Positions 7,781 to 14,437 of a stretch of DNA of 26,700 bases are shown here, piece after piece (position 1 is the first letter of the stretch; the number at the start of each line of letters is the position of its first letter). Location: NCBI GenBank assembly GCA_966186435.1, contig CBIFWW010000031.1, positions 1 through 26,700 of the forward strand. The letters run 5' to 3'. The translations under genes were made by a program, and so were the position numbers. The notes under the pieces are model-generated. The model had not been told where the DNA came from. It was given only the letters and a program-made list of their open reading frames with translations, and ran no database searches. This stretch comes from CBIFWW01 sp966186435. GTDB lineage: Bacteria; Pseudomonadota; Gammaproteobacteria; Enterobacterales; Enterobacteriaceae.

Positions 7781-7834
7781 ATGATGAGCAAAGTAAACCA
7801 ACAGGATATTGATCAGCTGATTACGCCCGTTTGA
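7781..7834 (+). pseudogene. treB: treB remnant, first codons only
   Basis: ATGATGAGC... encodes MMSKVNQQDIDQLITPV and then a stop. The first 14 residues match the N-terminus of the trehalose-specific PTS permease TreB (E. coli begins MSKINQTDIDRLIELVGG). Similarity ends after QLI (about 7822). The rest of the ~470-codon gene is missing. Read together with the next entry this is one side of a deletion junction. Confidence 0.82.
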
Positions 7835-7859
7835 AGCGGTGTGGTGGCTGGAGGGATAA
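7827..7859 (+). pseudogene. treC: Probable treC remnant, last codons only
   Basis: In a different frame from the treB stub, CCG TTT GAA GCG GTG TGG TGG CTG GAG GGA TAA encodes PFEAVWWLEG and a stop. The PFEA-hydrophobic pattern is typical of the extreme C-terminus of GH13 glucosidases such as trehalose-6-phosphate hydrolase TreC. In enterics treC follows treB and ends before nrdD, and a terminator follows directly here. The assignment rests on ten residues and position. Confidence 0.6.
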
Positions 7860-7862
7860 CTA

Positions 7863-7887
7863 AAAATGGGGCACCGCACCCCATTTT
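7863..7887. terminator. Bidirectional terminator after the tre scar
   Basis: Perfect 9-bp arms AAAATGGGG (7863-7871) and CCCCATTTT (7879-7887) with a 7-nt loop. It would have ended treBC and now also ends the convergent oxidoreductase gene, whose stop is at 7894-7896. Confidence 0.85.
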
Positions 7888-7893
7888 CTTAAA

Positions 7894-8427
7894 TCAATCC
7901 GCAGATAGTTGATGAATACGGCTCAACCAACTTGACAGCCCGGCATCCAGTTGGGCTTCACTCATGTCATTCGCGCCCTGCACCAGCGCCGGTTGTTGCC
8001 ATTCCATCCCGGTCAGGTTTGCCGTGGCGTGGAACGGCAGCAGCAGTGATTCCACCGAATATTGGTTATACCCTTGCGGGGTGTAGGCCTGAGCGTCCCC
8101 GCCGGTAGAGGTCATCACCAGTAGTTTTTTGCCATGCAGCGCCTTCCCCTCAGAGCCATAGGCAAAGCCATAGGTCAGCACCTGATCCTGCCACTCTTTT
8201 AAAATCGACGGCGAGCTATACCACCAAAACGGGAACAGCAATACCACATGGTCATGCGCCCGCAGCAATTGCTGCTCCCGCTCCACATCAATATTAAAAT
8301 CGGGATAGGCCCGGGTAAGTTCGTGAATGGTTACGTTGCCTAATGCCGCAAAAGCCTGAATCGCTGCCTGGCTAATGCGCGATTGATCCGGGTAACGGTG
8401 GGCCGCCAAAACGAGAATGTTTTTCAT
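7894..8427 (-). CDS. KefF-like flavodoxin-fold NAD(P)H (quinone) oxidoreductase
   Basis: This 177-residue protein belongs to the Flavodoxin_2 (DT-diaphorase-like) family. Like KefF/YheR it shows an N-terminal strand ILVLAAHRYP with the HxxP-type phosphate loop, YPDFNID (53-59), LLFPFWWYSSPSILKEWQDQV and ALHGKKLLVMTSTGG. It probably binds FMN and reduces quinones or other electrophiles with NAD(P)H. No potassium efflux gene (kefC/kefB) is near, so it is not shown to be a Kef partner. The ATG at complement 8425-8427 follows AGGAGCAGACC. An upstream in-frame start at 8463 lacks support. It is divergent from a LysR gene, which probably controls it. The pair occupies the space beyond the tre scar. 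Confidence 0.85.
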   Translation of the reverse strand: MKNILVLAAHRYPDQSRISQAAIQAFAALGNVTIHELTRAYPDFNIDVEREQQLLRAHDHVVLLFPFWWYSSPSILKEWQDQVLTYGFAYGSEGKALHGKKLLVMTSTGGDAQAYTPQGYNQYSVESLLLPFHATANLTGMEWQQPALVQGANDMSEAQLDAGLSSWLSRIHQLSAD

Positions 8428-8524
8428 GGTCTGCTCCTGAATAAGATTGCCGCAGAATGCCATTTATTGAGGGCAACCTGTAGTCCATACTCAGGCACAA
8501 CTGTTTCAACCTCAGGTTAATACC

Positions 8525-9412
8525 ATGCTACATTCCGCCGATGTTCATCGCTTACTGCCCGCCTTTCTTGCTGCGGCGGAAGCTCAGAGTTTCTCCGCAG
8601 CCGCCCGGCTTTTGGGTATCACGCCTGCCGCCGTCAGTAAAAGCGTTCGCCAGTTGGAGCTGCGCCTGAATATCGTGCTGTTTGTGCGTAACACCCACTA
8701 TGTGGTGCTTACCGCTGAAGGTGAGGCCTTGCGCCAGCAGGTGGCGCCATTATGGAAAGCACTGGGCCAGGCGCTGGAGAACCCCAATGGCGAGCCGGAA
8801 GGCGTGGTGCGGGTGAGTGTTATCCCCGGTTTTGCTCGTTATCGGTTAATGCCGTTGATCCCGGCGTTTCACCAGCAGTATCCAAAAGTCCATCTCGACT
8901 TGGATATGGAACCGCGGCAAATCAACTTATTGGGGGAGCGGATCGATGTGGCGATCGGCCAGCGCACCAACCAGGATCCACGGCTGATCATGCAGCCTAT
9001 CCAGCCGATGCAAATGATACTGGCTGCCGCACCGGGGTACCTGAACCGCCATGGCCAGCCACACACTATTGAGGATCTGCATCAACACCAGCGCCTGGTG
9101 CACCGCAATCCGGGCACCGGGCGGATCCAAACCTGGCTTACCCACGAGGGATTGGTAGAGGAACACCATGCCACATTAATCGCCACCAATCCGGAAGTAC
9201 TGGTGGATGCCGCGTTGGCAGAAATGGGGCTGGTTTATTTAGCTGAGTGGTATCTCTCCCCTCACGTGGCGCGGGGAAATTTAGTGCCGTTACTGCAATC
9301 TTATTGGCCGGAACCGATTGCTTTGTGGGTTAAATATCCAGAACACCGATTAGCCCCACGCACCCGCGTATTTGTTGATTTTTTGCTCAGCCATTTTAAG
9401 ACTTGTGACTAG
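8525..9412 (+). CDS. LysR-family transcriptional regulator
   Basis: This 295-residue protein has a winged helix-turn-helix at about residues 8-66 (FLAAAEAQSFSAAARLLG, TPAAVSKSVRQLE) and a LysR substrate-binding domain (about 90-293). The recognition helix pattern SAAARLLGITPAAVSKSVRQLE is typical of the family. It is divergently transcribed from the KefF-like oxidoreductase with 97 bp between starts, the usual arrangement for a LysR regulator and its target. A short palindrome AACCTCAGGTT lies at 8508-8518, just before the start. The effector is unknown. The ribosome site is weak (CAGG). Confidence 0.88.
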   Translation: MLHSADVHRLLPAFLAAAEAQSFSAAARLLGITPAAVSKSVRQLELRLNIVLFVRNTHYVVLTAEGEALRQQVAPLWKALGQALENPNGEPEGVVRVSVIPGFARYRLMPLIPAFHQQYPKVHLDLDMEPRQINLLGERIDVAIGQRTNQDPRLIMQPIQPMQMILAAAPGYLNRHGQPHTIEDLHQHQRLVHRNPGTGRIQTWLTHEGLVEEHHATLIATNPEVLVDAALAEMGLVYLAEWYLSPHVARGNLVPLLQSYWPEPIALWVKYPEHRLAPRTRVFVDFLLSHFKTCD

Positions 9413-9473
9413 GCCCGCCATTACTGGAGTGGCAGATTTACTTTGTTCTACATCAATAAATTGGTAAACAAGT

Positions 9474-9487
9474 TTGATGCAAATCAC
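9474..9487 (+). promoter_or_regulatory. FNR site upstream of nrdD
   Basis: TTGAT-GCAA-ATCAC matches the FNR consensus TTGATnnnnATCAA at 9 of 10 fixed positions. It is in the nrdD control region, where FNR activation of anaerobic ribonucleotide reductase is established in E. coli. Confidence 0.8.
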
Positions 9488-9530
9488 TATATATAGACAT
9501 TAGAATGCACCCCGGCCCAATATGTTGTAT
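9483..9530 (+). promoter_or_regulatory. Pair of NrdR boxes upstream of nrdD
   Basis: Two AT-rich 16-mers resembling the NrdR box ACACwATATATwGTGT lie at 9483-9498 (ATCACTATATATAGAC) and 9515-9530 (GCCCAATATGTTGTAT). Their centres are 32 bp apart, about three helical turns, the spacing typical of NrdR box pairs before enteric nrd operons. The first overlaps the FNR site, so NrdR repression and FNR activation would compete. Confidence 0.75.
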
Positions 9531-9573
9531 TTTCAGCTTACAATTACACCAACCAGCCAGTCTGGGGATGAGT

Positions 9574-9582
9574 TGTGGATAA
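9574..9582 (-). promoter_or_regulatory. Consensus DnaA box 1 upstream of nrdD
   Basis: The minus strand reads TTATCCACA, the strict DnaA box consensus. It lies 101 bp before the nrdD start, downstream of the NrdR boxes. Confidence 0.6.
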
Positions 9583-9650
9583 CACGGGCCGGTTGCAGGG
9601 AAGTCTCTGGTGTGTAGTCAAAAACCTTTCTCTGCCCTTTCCTCAGTTTT

Positions 9651-9659
9651 TGTGGATAA
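9651..9659 (-). promoter_or_regulatory. Consensus DnaA box 2 upstream of nrdD
   Basis: A second exact TTATCCACA on the minus strand, in the same orientation and 77 bp from the first, 24 bp before the nrdD start. Confidence 0.6.
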
Positions 9660-9683
9660 CCTGATTCTATAATGGAGAAATTC

Positions 9684-11819
9684 ATGACACCGCATGTGAT
9701 GAAACGCGATGGGTGCAAAGTGCCTTTCAATTCAGAGCGCATCAAAGAAGCGATTCTTCGTGCAGCTAAAGCAGCGGGAGTCGATGACGCAGACTATTGC
9801 GCCACCGTCGCAGCAATCGTCAGTGAACAAATGCAAGGCCGCAGCCAGGTGGATATCAACGATATCCAGATCGCCGTTGAAAATCAGCTGATGGCGGGTA
9901 ACAACAAGCAACTGGCGCGCGCTTACATTGAATATCGCCACGACCGTGATGTTGCCCGTGAAAAGCGCGGCCAGCTTAATCAGGAAATCCGTGGTCTGGT
10001 AGAGCAAACTAACTCCGCTCTGCTGAATGAAAACGCCAATAAAGACAGCAAAGTCATCCCGACCCAGCGTGACTTGCTGGCCGGTATCGTTGCCAAACAC
10101 TATGCTAAGCAGCACCTGCTGCCCCGTGATGTAGTGACCGCCCATGAGCGCGGTGAAATCCACTATCATGACCTGGATTACTCCCCATTCTTCCCGATGT
10201 TCAACTGTATGCTGATCGACCTGAAAGGCATGCTGACCCTCGGCTTTAAGATGGGGAATGCGGAAATTGAGCCGCCAAAATCTATTTCTACCGCCACGGC
10301 GGTAACCGCCCAAATCATTGCTCAGGTTGCCAGCCATATTTACGGCGGCACCACGATTAACCGTATTGATGAAGTGCTGGCACCCTTCGTGGCCGAAAGC
10401 TTTAATAAGCACCGTAAAACTGCCGAAGAGTGGCAGATCCCCGATGCGGAGGGCTATGCGCGCTCCCGCACTGAGAAAGAGTGTTATGACGCCTTCCAGT
10501 CCCTGGAATATGAAGTTAACACCCTGCACACCGCTAATGGCCAGACGCCATTTGTCACCTTTGGCTTTGGCCTCGGCACCAGTTGGGAATCCCGCCTGAT
10601 CCAGACCTCCATCCTGCGCAACCGCATTGCCGGTCTGGGTAAAAACCGCAAAACGGCGGTATTCCCTAAGTTGGTATTCGCCATTCGCGATGGTCTGAAC
10701 CATAAAGCGGGCGATGCCAACTACGATATCAAGCAACTGGCCCTGGAATGTGCCAGCAAGCGCATGTACCCAGACATCCTGAACTACGATCAGGTGGTCA
10801 AGGTGACCGGCTCCTTTAAAACCCCAATGGGCTGCCGGAGCTTCTTGGGTGTTTATGAAGAGAATGGCGAGCAAATTCACGATGGCCGCAATAACCTGGG
10901 CGTGATCAGCCTTAATCTGCCGCGTATTGCGCTGGAAGCCGAAGGCGACGAAACCCGCTTCTGGGCGCTGCTGGATGACCGTCTGAAGCTGGCGAAGAAA
11001 GCCCTGATGACCCGTATTGCCCGTTTGGAAGGGGTGAAGGCCCGCGTTGCGCCAATCCTGTATATGGAAGGGGCATGTGGCGTGCGTCTGAAAGCTGACG
11101 ACGATGTTTCTGAAATCTTCAAAAATGGCCGTGCGTCAATTTCCCTGGGTTACATCGGTGTGCATGAAACCATTAATGCCCTGTCTGGCAACCAGCACGT
11201 TTACGATATTGAAGCGTTGCGCGCCAAAGCCGTCGCGATTATCGAACGCCTGCGCCAGGCCGTGGATGAATGGAAAGAGGAAACCGGCTACGGTTTCAGC
11301 CTGTATAGCACCCCAAGTGAAAACCTATGCGACCGCTTCTGCCGTATCGACACCGCCCAGTTTGGCGTGGTGCCAGGCGTGACGGAAAAAGGCTACTACA
11401 CCAACAGCTTCCACCTGGATGTAGAGAAAAAAGTTAACCCATACGACAAAATCGATTTTGAAGCACCGTACCCGCCAATCGCCAGCGGTGGTTTTATTTG
11501 CTACGGCGAATACCCGAATATCCAGCACAACCTGAAAGCGCTGGAAGATGTCTGGGATTACAGCTATCAGCACGTGCCGTATTACGGTACTAACACGCCA
11601 ATTGATGAATGCTACGAATGTGGTTTCACTGGCGAGTTTGAAAGCACCAGCAAAGGCTTTACCTGCCCGAAATGTGGCAACCATGATGCGGCCCGGGTTT
11701 CCGTCACCCGCCGCGTATGCGGCTACCTCGGCAGCCCGGACGCCCGTCCGTTCAACGCCGGTAAGCAAGAAGAAGTCATGCGCCGCGTTAAACACCTCGG
11801 CAACGGCCAAATCGGCTGA
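9684..11819 (+). CDS. nrdD: Anaerobic ribonucleoside-triphosphate reductase
   Basis: This 711-residue class III reductase (E. coli 712) reduces NTPs to dNTPs without oxygen, using formate and a glycyl radical. The N-terminus holds an ATP-cone allosteric domain (about 1-93). The glycyl radical motif RVCGYLG lies near the C-terminus with the radical Gly at about 680. A zinc site with CYEC and CPKC lies before it. The start chosen is the ATG at 9684 (MTPHVMKRDG) with GGAG at a normal distance. An ATG four codons earlier would overlap that ribosome site. nrdG follows on the same strand after an unusually long, repeat-filled gap. Confidence 0.97.
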   Translation: MTPHVMKRDGCKVPFNSERIKEAILRAAKAAGVDDADYCATVAAIVSEQMQGRSQVDINDIQIAVENQLMAGNNKQLARAYIEYRHDRDVAREKRGQLNQEIRGLVEQTNSALLNENANKDSKVIPTQRDLLAGIVAKHYAKQHLLPRDVVTAHERGEIHYHDLDYSPFFPMFNCMLIDLKGMLTLGFKMGNAEIEPPKSISTATAVTAQIIAQVASHIYGGTTINRIDEVLAPFVAESFNKHRKTAEEWQIPDAEGYARSRTEKECYDAFQSLEYEVNTLHTANGQTPFVTFGFGLGTSWESRLIQTSILRNRIAGLGKNRKTAVFPKLVFAIRDGLNHKAGDANYDIKQLALECASKRMYPDILNYDQVVKVTGSFKTPMGCRSFLGVYEENGEQIHDGRNNLGVISLNLPRIALEAEGDETRFWALLDDRLKLAKKALMTRIARLEGVKARVAPILYMEGACGVRLKADDDVSEIFKNGRASISLGYIGVHETINALSGNQHVYDIEALRAKAVAIIERLRQAVDEWKEETGYGFSLYSTPSENLCDRFCRIDTAQFGVVPGVTEKGYYTNSFHLDVEKKVNPYDKIDFEAPYPPIASGGFICYGEYPNIQHNLKALEDVWDYSYQHVPYYGTNTPIDECYECGFTGEFESTSKGFTCPKCGNHDAARVSVTRRVCGYLGSPDARPFNAGKQEEVMRRVKHLGNGQIG

Positions 11820-11829
11820 CTTAGTCACC

Positions 11830-12238
11830 GCCAACACCGCTGTAGTGGTAAGTGGGTAGCAATACTTTTTGCACTCCAGATGCCGCTACAACAAGGCGGC
11901 AAGTAAACGAATCCCCGGGAGCTTACATGAGTAAGTGACCGGGGTGAGAGCACGCAGCCAACACCACTGTAGTGACAACTTTGATATTTATGCAAAGCAA
12001 TTGCCGCTACAGCAAGGCGGCAATTGAATGAGTCCCCGGGAGCTTACTGAAGTAAGTGACCGGGGTGAGAGCACGCAGCCAACGCCGCTGTAGTGGTAAG
12101 TGGGTAGCAATACTTTTTGCACTCCAGATGCCGCTACAGCAAGGCGGCAATTGAATGAGTTCCCGGGAGCTTACTGAAGTAAGTGACCGGGGCGAATGAA
12201 TGCAGCCAACGCCGCTGTAGTGGTAAGTGAGAAGCATA
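11830..12238 (+). repeat. Tandem repeat array between nrdD and nrdG
   Basis: Three full units and a partial fourth start at 11830, 11957, 12078 and 12205 (lengths 127, 121, 127 bp). Each begins GCCAACnCCnCTGTAGTG. Each full unit then has a GC-rich inverted repeat TGCCGCTACAnCAAGGCGGCA and a second hairpin CCCGGGAGCTTAC...GTAAGTGACCGGG. Units 1 and 3 share an identical 54-bp block (11837-11890 and 12085-12138). Unit 2 differs there but matches unit 3 in its second half. The fourth copy runs into the nrdG ribosome site region. No transposase or long ORF of its own is seen. It resembles intergenic palindromic repeat families of enterics (ERIC/RIP-like), but I cannot assign a named family. Confidence 0.93.
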
Positions 12239-12239
12239 A

Positions 12240-12704
12240 ATGAATTATCATCAATATTACCCCGTCGACATCGTAAACGGCCCCGGCACCCGCTGCACCC
12301 TTTTCGTCTCGGGCTGCGTCCACGAGTGCCCTGGCTGCTATAACAAAAGCACCTGGCGGGTTAATTCTGGCGTCCCTTTTACTGAGGCCCTGGCAGACCA
12401 CATTATTGCCGATCTTAACGATAACCGTATTAAGCGCCAGGGCCTGTCTTTGTCCGGTGGCGATCCGCTTCACCCACAAAACGTCCCCTTTATCCTGGCA
12501 TTAGTTAAGCGCGTTCACGCCGAATGCCCGGGTAAAGATATTTGGATGTGGACCGGCTATAAAATAGATGAGCTGAATACTGAACAACAGGAAGTGGTTA
12601 ATCTCATCAATGTTCTGATAGATGGAAAATTCGTACAAGATTTAAAAGACCCTGCCCTTATCTGGCGTGGCAGCAGCAATCAGGTGGTACATTATCTGCG
12701 TTAA
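12240..12704 (+). CDS. nrdG: Anaerobic ribonucleotide reductase activating protein
   Basis: This 154-residue radical SAM enzyme uses a 4Fe-4S cluster and S-adenosylmethionine to make the glycyl radical on NrdD. The cluster motif CVHECPGC gives Cys26, Cys30 and Cys33 (CxxxCxxC). LSLSGGDPLHP (SAM-binding GGE-like region) and a C-terminal VVHYLR follow. Length matches E. coli NrdG. The ATG at 12240 has only a weak ribosome site (GAGAAG), lying at the edge of the repeat array. A hairpin with GCCGCC/GGCGGC arms (12712-12729) follows the stop. Confidence 0.96.
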   Translation: MNYHQYYPVDIVNGPGTRCTLFVSGCVHECPGCYNKSTWRVNSGVPFTEALADHIIADLNDNRIKRQGLSLSGGDPLHPQNVPFILALVKRVHAECPGKDIWMWTGYKIDELNTEQQEVVNLINVLIDGKFVQDLKDPALIWRGSSNQVVHYLR

Positions 12705-12711
12705 TCCTTTC

Positions 12712-12729
12712 GCCGCCAGTCCAGGCGGC
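12712..12729 (+). terminator. Possible hairpin terminator after nrdG
   Basis: Arms GCCGCC (12712-12717) and GGCGGC (12724-12729) with a 6-nt loop. No T-run follows directly, so it may be an mRNA-stabilising hairpin instead. In the remaining ~250 bp before the glycerate kinase I see no gene and no convincing promoter. Confidence 0.4.
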
Positions 12730-12978
12730 ATGGCTTCATCCTTTTAGATATACCTTCTAATATTGATATAACAAATTGTTTTAACTGGACAGCCGCCGTC
12801 GTACGCCAAAACAAGCAGGAAGCTTGAAAATGGGCAGGTATCGCGTACCATCATCCACATCATCGGCACTACATTCCGAGAGCGGGAAACCTTCACTACT
12901 ACGCCGGACCGCCACGGCACCATGACCATCGTCGCCACTGTGTTGTACAGTTTTATTCTATAAAAAAGGGAGTTTTCC

Positions 12979-14127
12979 ATGATCACCAAGACCTTCGTTC
13001 TGGCGCCGGATTCATTTAAAGAAAGCATGACGGCAAAAGAGGTGTGCATCGCCATGGAAAAGGGGCTGAAAAAGGTCTTCCCTGAGGCGAACTACATCCA
13101 CGTCCCGATGGCTGACGGCGGCGAAGGCACCATGCAGTCACTGATTGATGCCACCCAGGGCGACATCTATAGCCTGACGGTCACCGGCCCACTGGGTACC
13201 CCGGTGCAGGCAGCCTATGGCATCACCGGGGACGGGGCCACAGGGGTGATTGAAATGGCCTCTGCTAGCGGCATTCATTTCGTCAATGCCCAGACCAAAA
13301 ACCCGCTGATTGCCACCACCTTTGGCACCGGCGAGCTGATCCTGGCCTGCCTCAATAAAGGGGTTAAAAAAGTCATTCTGGGCATCGGCGGCAGCGCCAC
13401 CAATGACGGTGGGGCCGGGATGGCCGAAGCCCTGGGGGTCAAATTCTACGATGTGGATGCCAACCTCCTGCCACAAGGTGGCGGTGGGCTGGATAAGCTC
13501 GCCATTATCGATACCACCGGGATCGACCCACGTATTGCTGGGGTTGAACTGATTGTGGCCTGCGACGTGACCAACCCGCTATGTGGCAAGGAGGGGGCTT
13601 CTGCGGTCTTCGGCCCCCAGAAAGGGGCCACCCCGGAAATGGTCGCCCAACTGGATAGTAACCTGGCCCATTACGCTTCGGTGATTAACAGCCTGCTGGG
13701 CCGGGATATCGCTGAAATACCCGGGGCCGGAGCTGCCGGGGGGTTAGGAGCGGGGCTAATGGCCTTTACCACCTGCACCCTGCAAAAAGGCATTGATATT
13801 GTGATCGAATACACCCAACTGCGTGAGAAGTTAGCGGGGGCGGATTACTGCTTTACCGGCGAGGGCAAGATCGACAGCCAAACCCGTTTTGGTAAAACCC
13901 CCCAGGGGGTGGCCCAAACCGCCAAGGATCAACAGGTGCCAGTGATTGCCGTAGCCGGCTGCGTCGGGGAGGGGATCAATACTCTGTATGATACCGGCAT
14001 CGACACTATCTTCCCGAGCATCCCCGCAGCCGATGATTTGGAGACCATCCTTCAACAAGGGACCGACAATATCGAACGTACCTGTGAAAACATTGCCCGC
14101 CTGATGCGCCTGGTGTCCCACAGCTGA
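12979..14127 (+). CDS. Glycerate 2-kinase (GarK/GlxK family)
   Basis: This 382-residue protein is a glycerate kinase of the GarK/GlxK family, which phosphorylates D-glycerate to 2-phosphoglycerate at the end of glucarate, galactarate, glyoxylate or tartronate pathways. Family blocks are LAPDSFKESMTAKEV at the N-terminus, ADGGEGT (45-51), GIGGSATNDGGAGM, ACDVTNPLCG, FGPQKGA, PGAGAAGGLGAGL and FTGEGKIDSQT. The ATG follows AAGGGAG at 7 nt. E. coli has no such gene between nrdG and cybC, so this looks like an insertion shared with the transporter downstream. garK or glxK cannot be decided from sequence alone. Confidence 0.92.
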   Translation: MITKTFVLAPDSFKESMTAKEVCIAMEKGLKKVFPEANYIHVPMADGGEGTMQSLIDATQGDIYSLTVTGPLGTPVQAAYGITGDGATGVIEMASASGIHFVNAQTKNPLIATTFGTGELILACLNKGVKKVILGIGGSATNDGGAGMAEALGVKFYDVDANLLPQGGGGLDKLAIIDTTGIDPRIAGVELIVACDVTNPLCGKEGASAVFGPQKGATPEMVAQLDSNLAHYASVINSLLGRDIAEIPGAGAAGGLGAGLMAFTTCTLQKGIDIVIEYTQLREKLAGADYCFTGEGKIDSQTRFGKTPQGVAQTAKDQQVPVIAVAGCVGEGINTLYDTGIDTIFPSIPAADDLETILQQGTDNIERTCENIARLMRLVSHS

Positions 14128-14437
14128 CCTGCCCTGGCAGTGTATACACCGCCATCATTGGCCGTTGCCAGCTCGCGGCGAATGGGCTGATTTTGACGCC
14201 CGTTTCTTGCTGTACGTGGCGGTTCAATTGGACGAGGGATAAGCGGTAGCCCAATTTTGTTAGCCGGGGCACGTTTTTATTTTGCCAAATTGGCAAGCTG
14301 ACACGGCTGAAGCGCCGCGCGGTATTCCAGCGGAATGTGGAATGACGGACTTCTTCGGACATCAACACGTCGCCGCCCTGATGGACGGGGCATATAATGC
14401 CGGGCCATTACCCGGACATGGAAGGAGGCCACATCGG
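14128..14437. other. Non-coding stretch between glycerate kinase and transporter
   Basis: This 310-bp stretch has no recognisable gene. It holds a perfect 15-bp palindrome (14282-14296) and, at the end, the AAGGAGG ribosome site of the transporter (14421-14427). A minus-strand frame (14006-14368) and an in-frame TTG extension of the transporter cross it, but neither looks like a protein. No clear terminator follows the kinase. Confidence 0.5.
14282..14296. promoter_or_regulatory. 15-bp palindrome, candidate operator
   Basis: TTGCCAA-A-TTGGCAA is a perfect inverted repeat, 142 bp before the transporter start and 155 bp after the kinase stop. Form and position suit a binding site for a dimeric regulator. 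No regulator gene is next to it. Confidence 0.4.

Noticed and set aside
7670..7879. 69-codon minus-strand frame across the tre scar
   Set aside because: The plus strand shows recognisable TreB and probable TreC ends in the same DNA. The minus frame has no family pattern.
9732..10880. Long minus-strand frame (382 codons) opposite nrdD
   Set aside because: It is the antisense shadow of a highly conserved, codon-biased gene. The product shows no family pattern.
12007..12237. Minus-strand frame through the repeat array
   Set aside because: Its protein is internally repetitive because it translates the repeat units. No ribosome site or family match.
11830..12238. Possible CRISPR array
   Set aside because: Units are 121-127 bp and similar along their whole length. 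There are no short constant repeats alternating with unique spacers and no cas genes.
12730..12978. Possible gene remnant between nrdG and the glycerate kinase
   Set aside because: Short open frames exist on both strands, but none gave a recognisable protein pattern, so I report it as non-coding.
14006..14368. 120-codon minus-strand frame spanning the glycerate kinase end and the following gap
   Set aside because: No recognisable domain, overlaps the real kinase 3' end, and no start signals. Could contain a relic, but nothing supports one.
14282..14437. TTG-started 52-codon N-terminal extension of the DASS transporter
   Set aside because: The extension is polar and unlike the family. The ATG at 14438 has AAGGAGG and gives the usual length.
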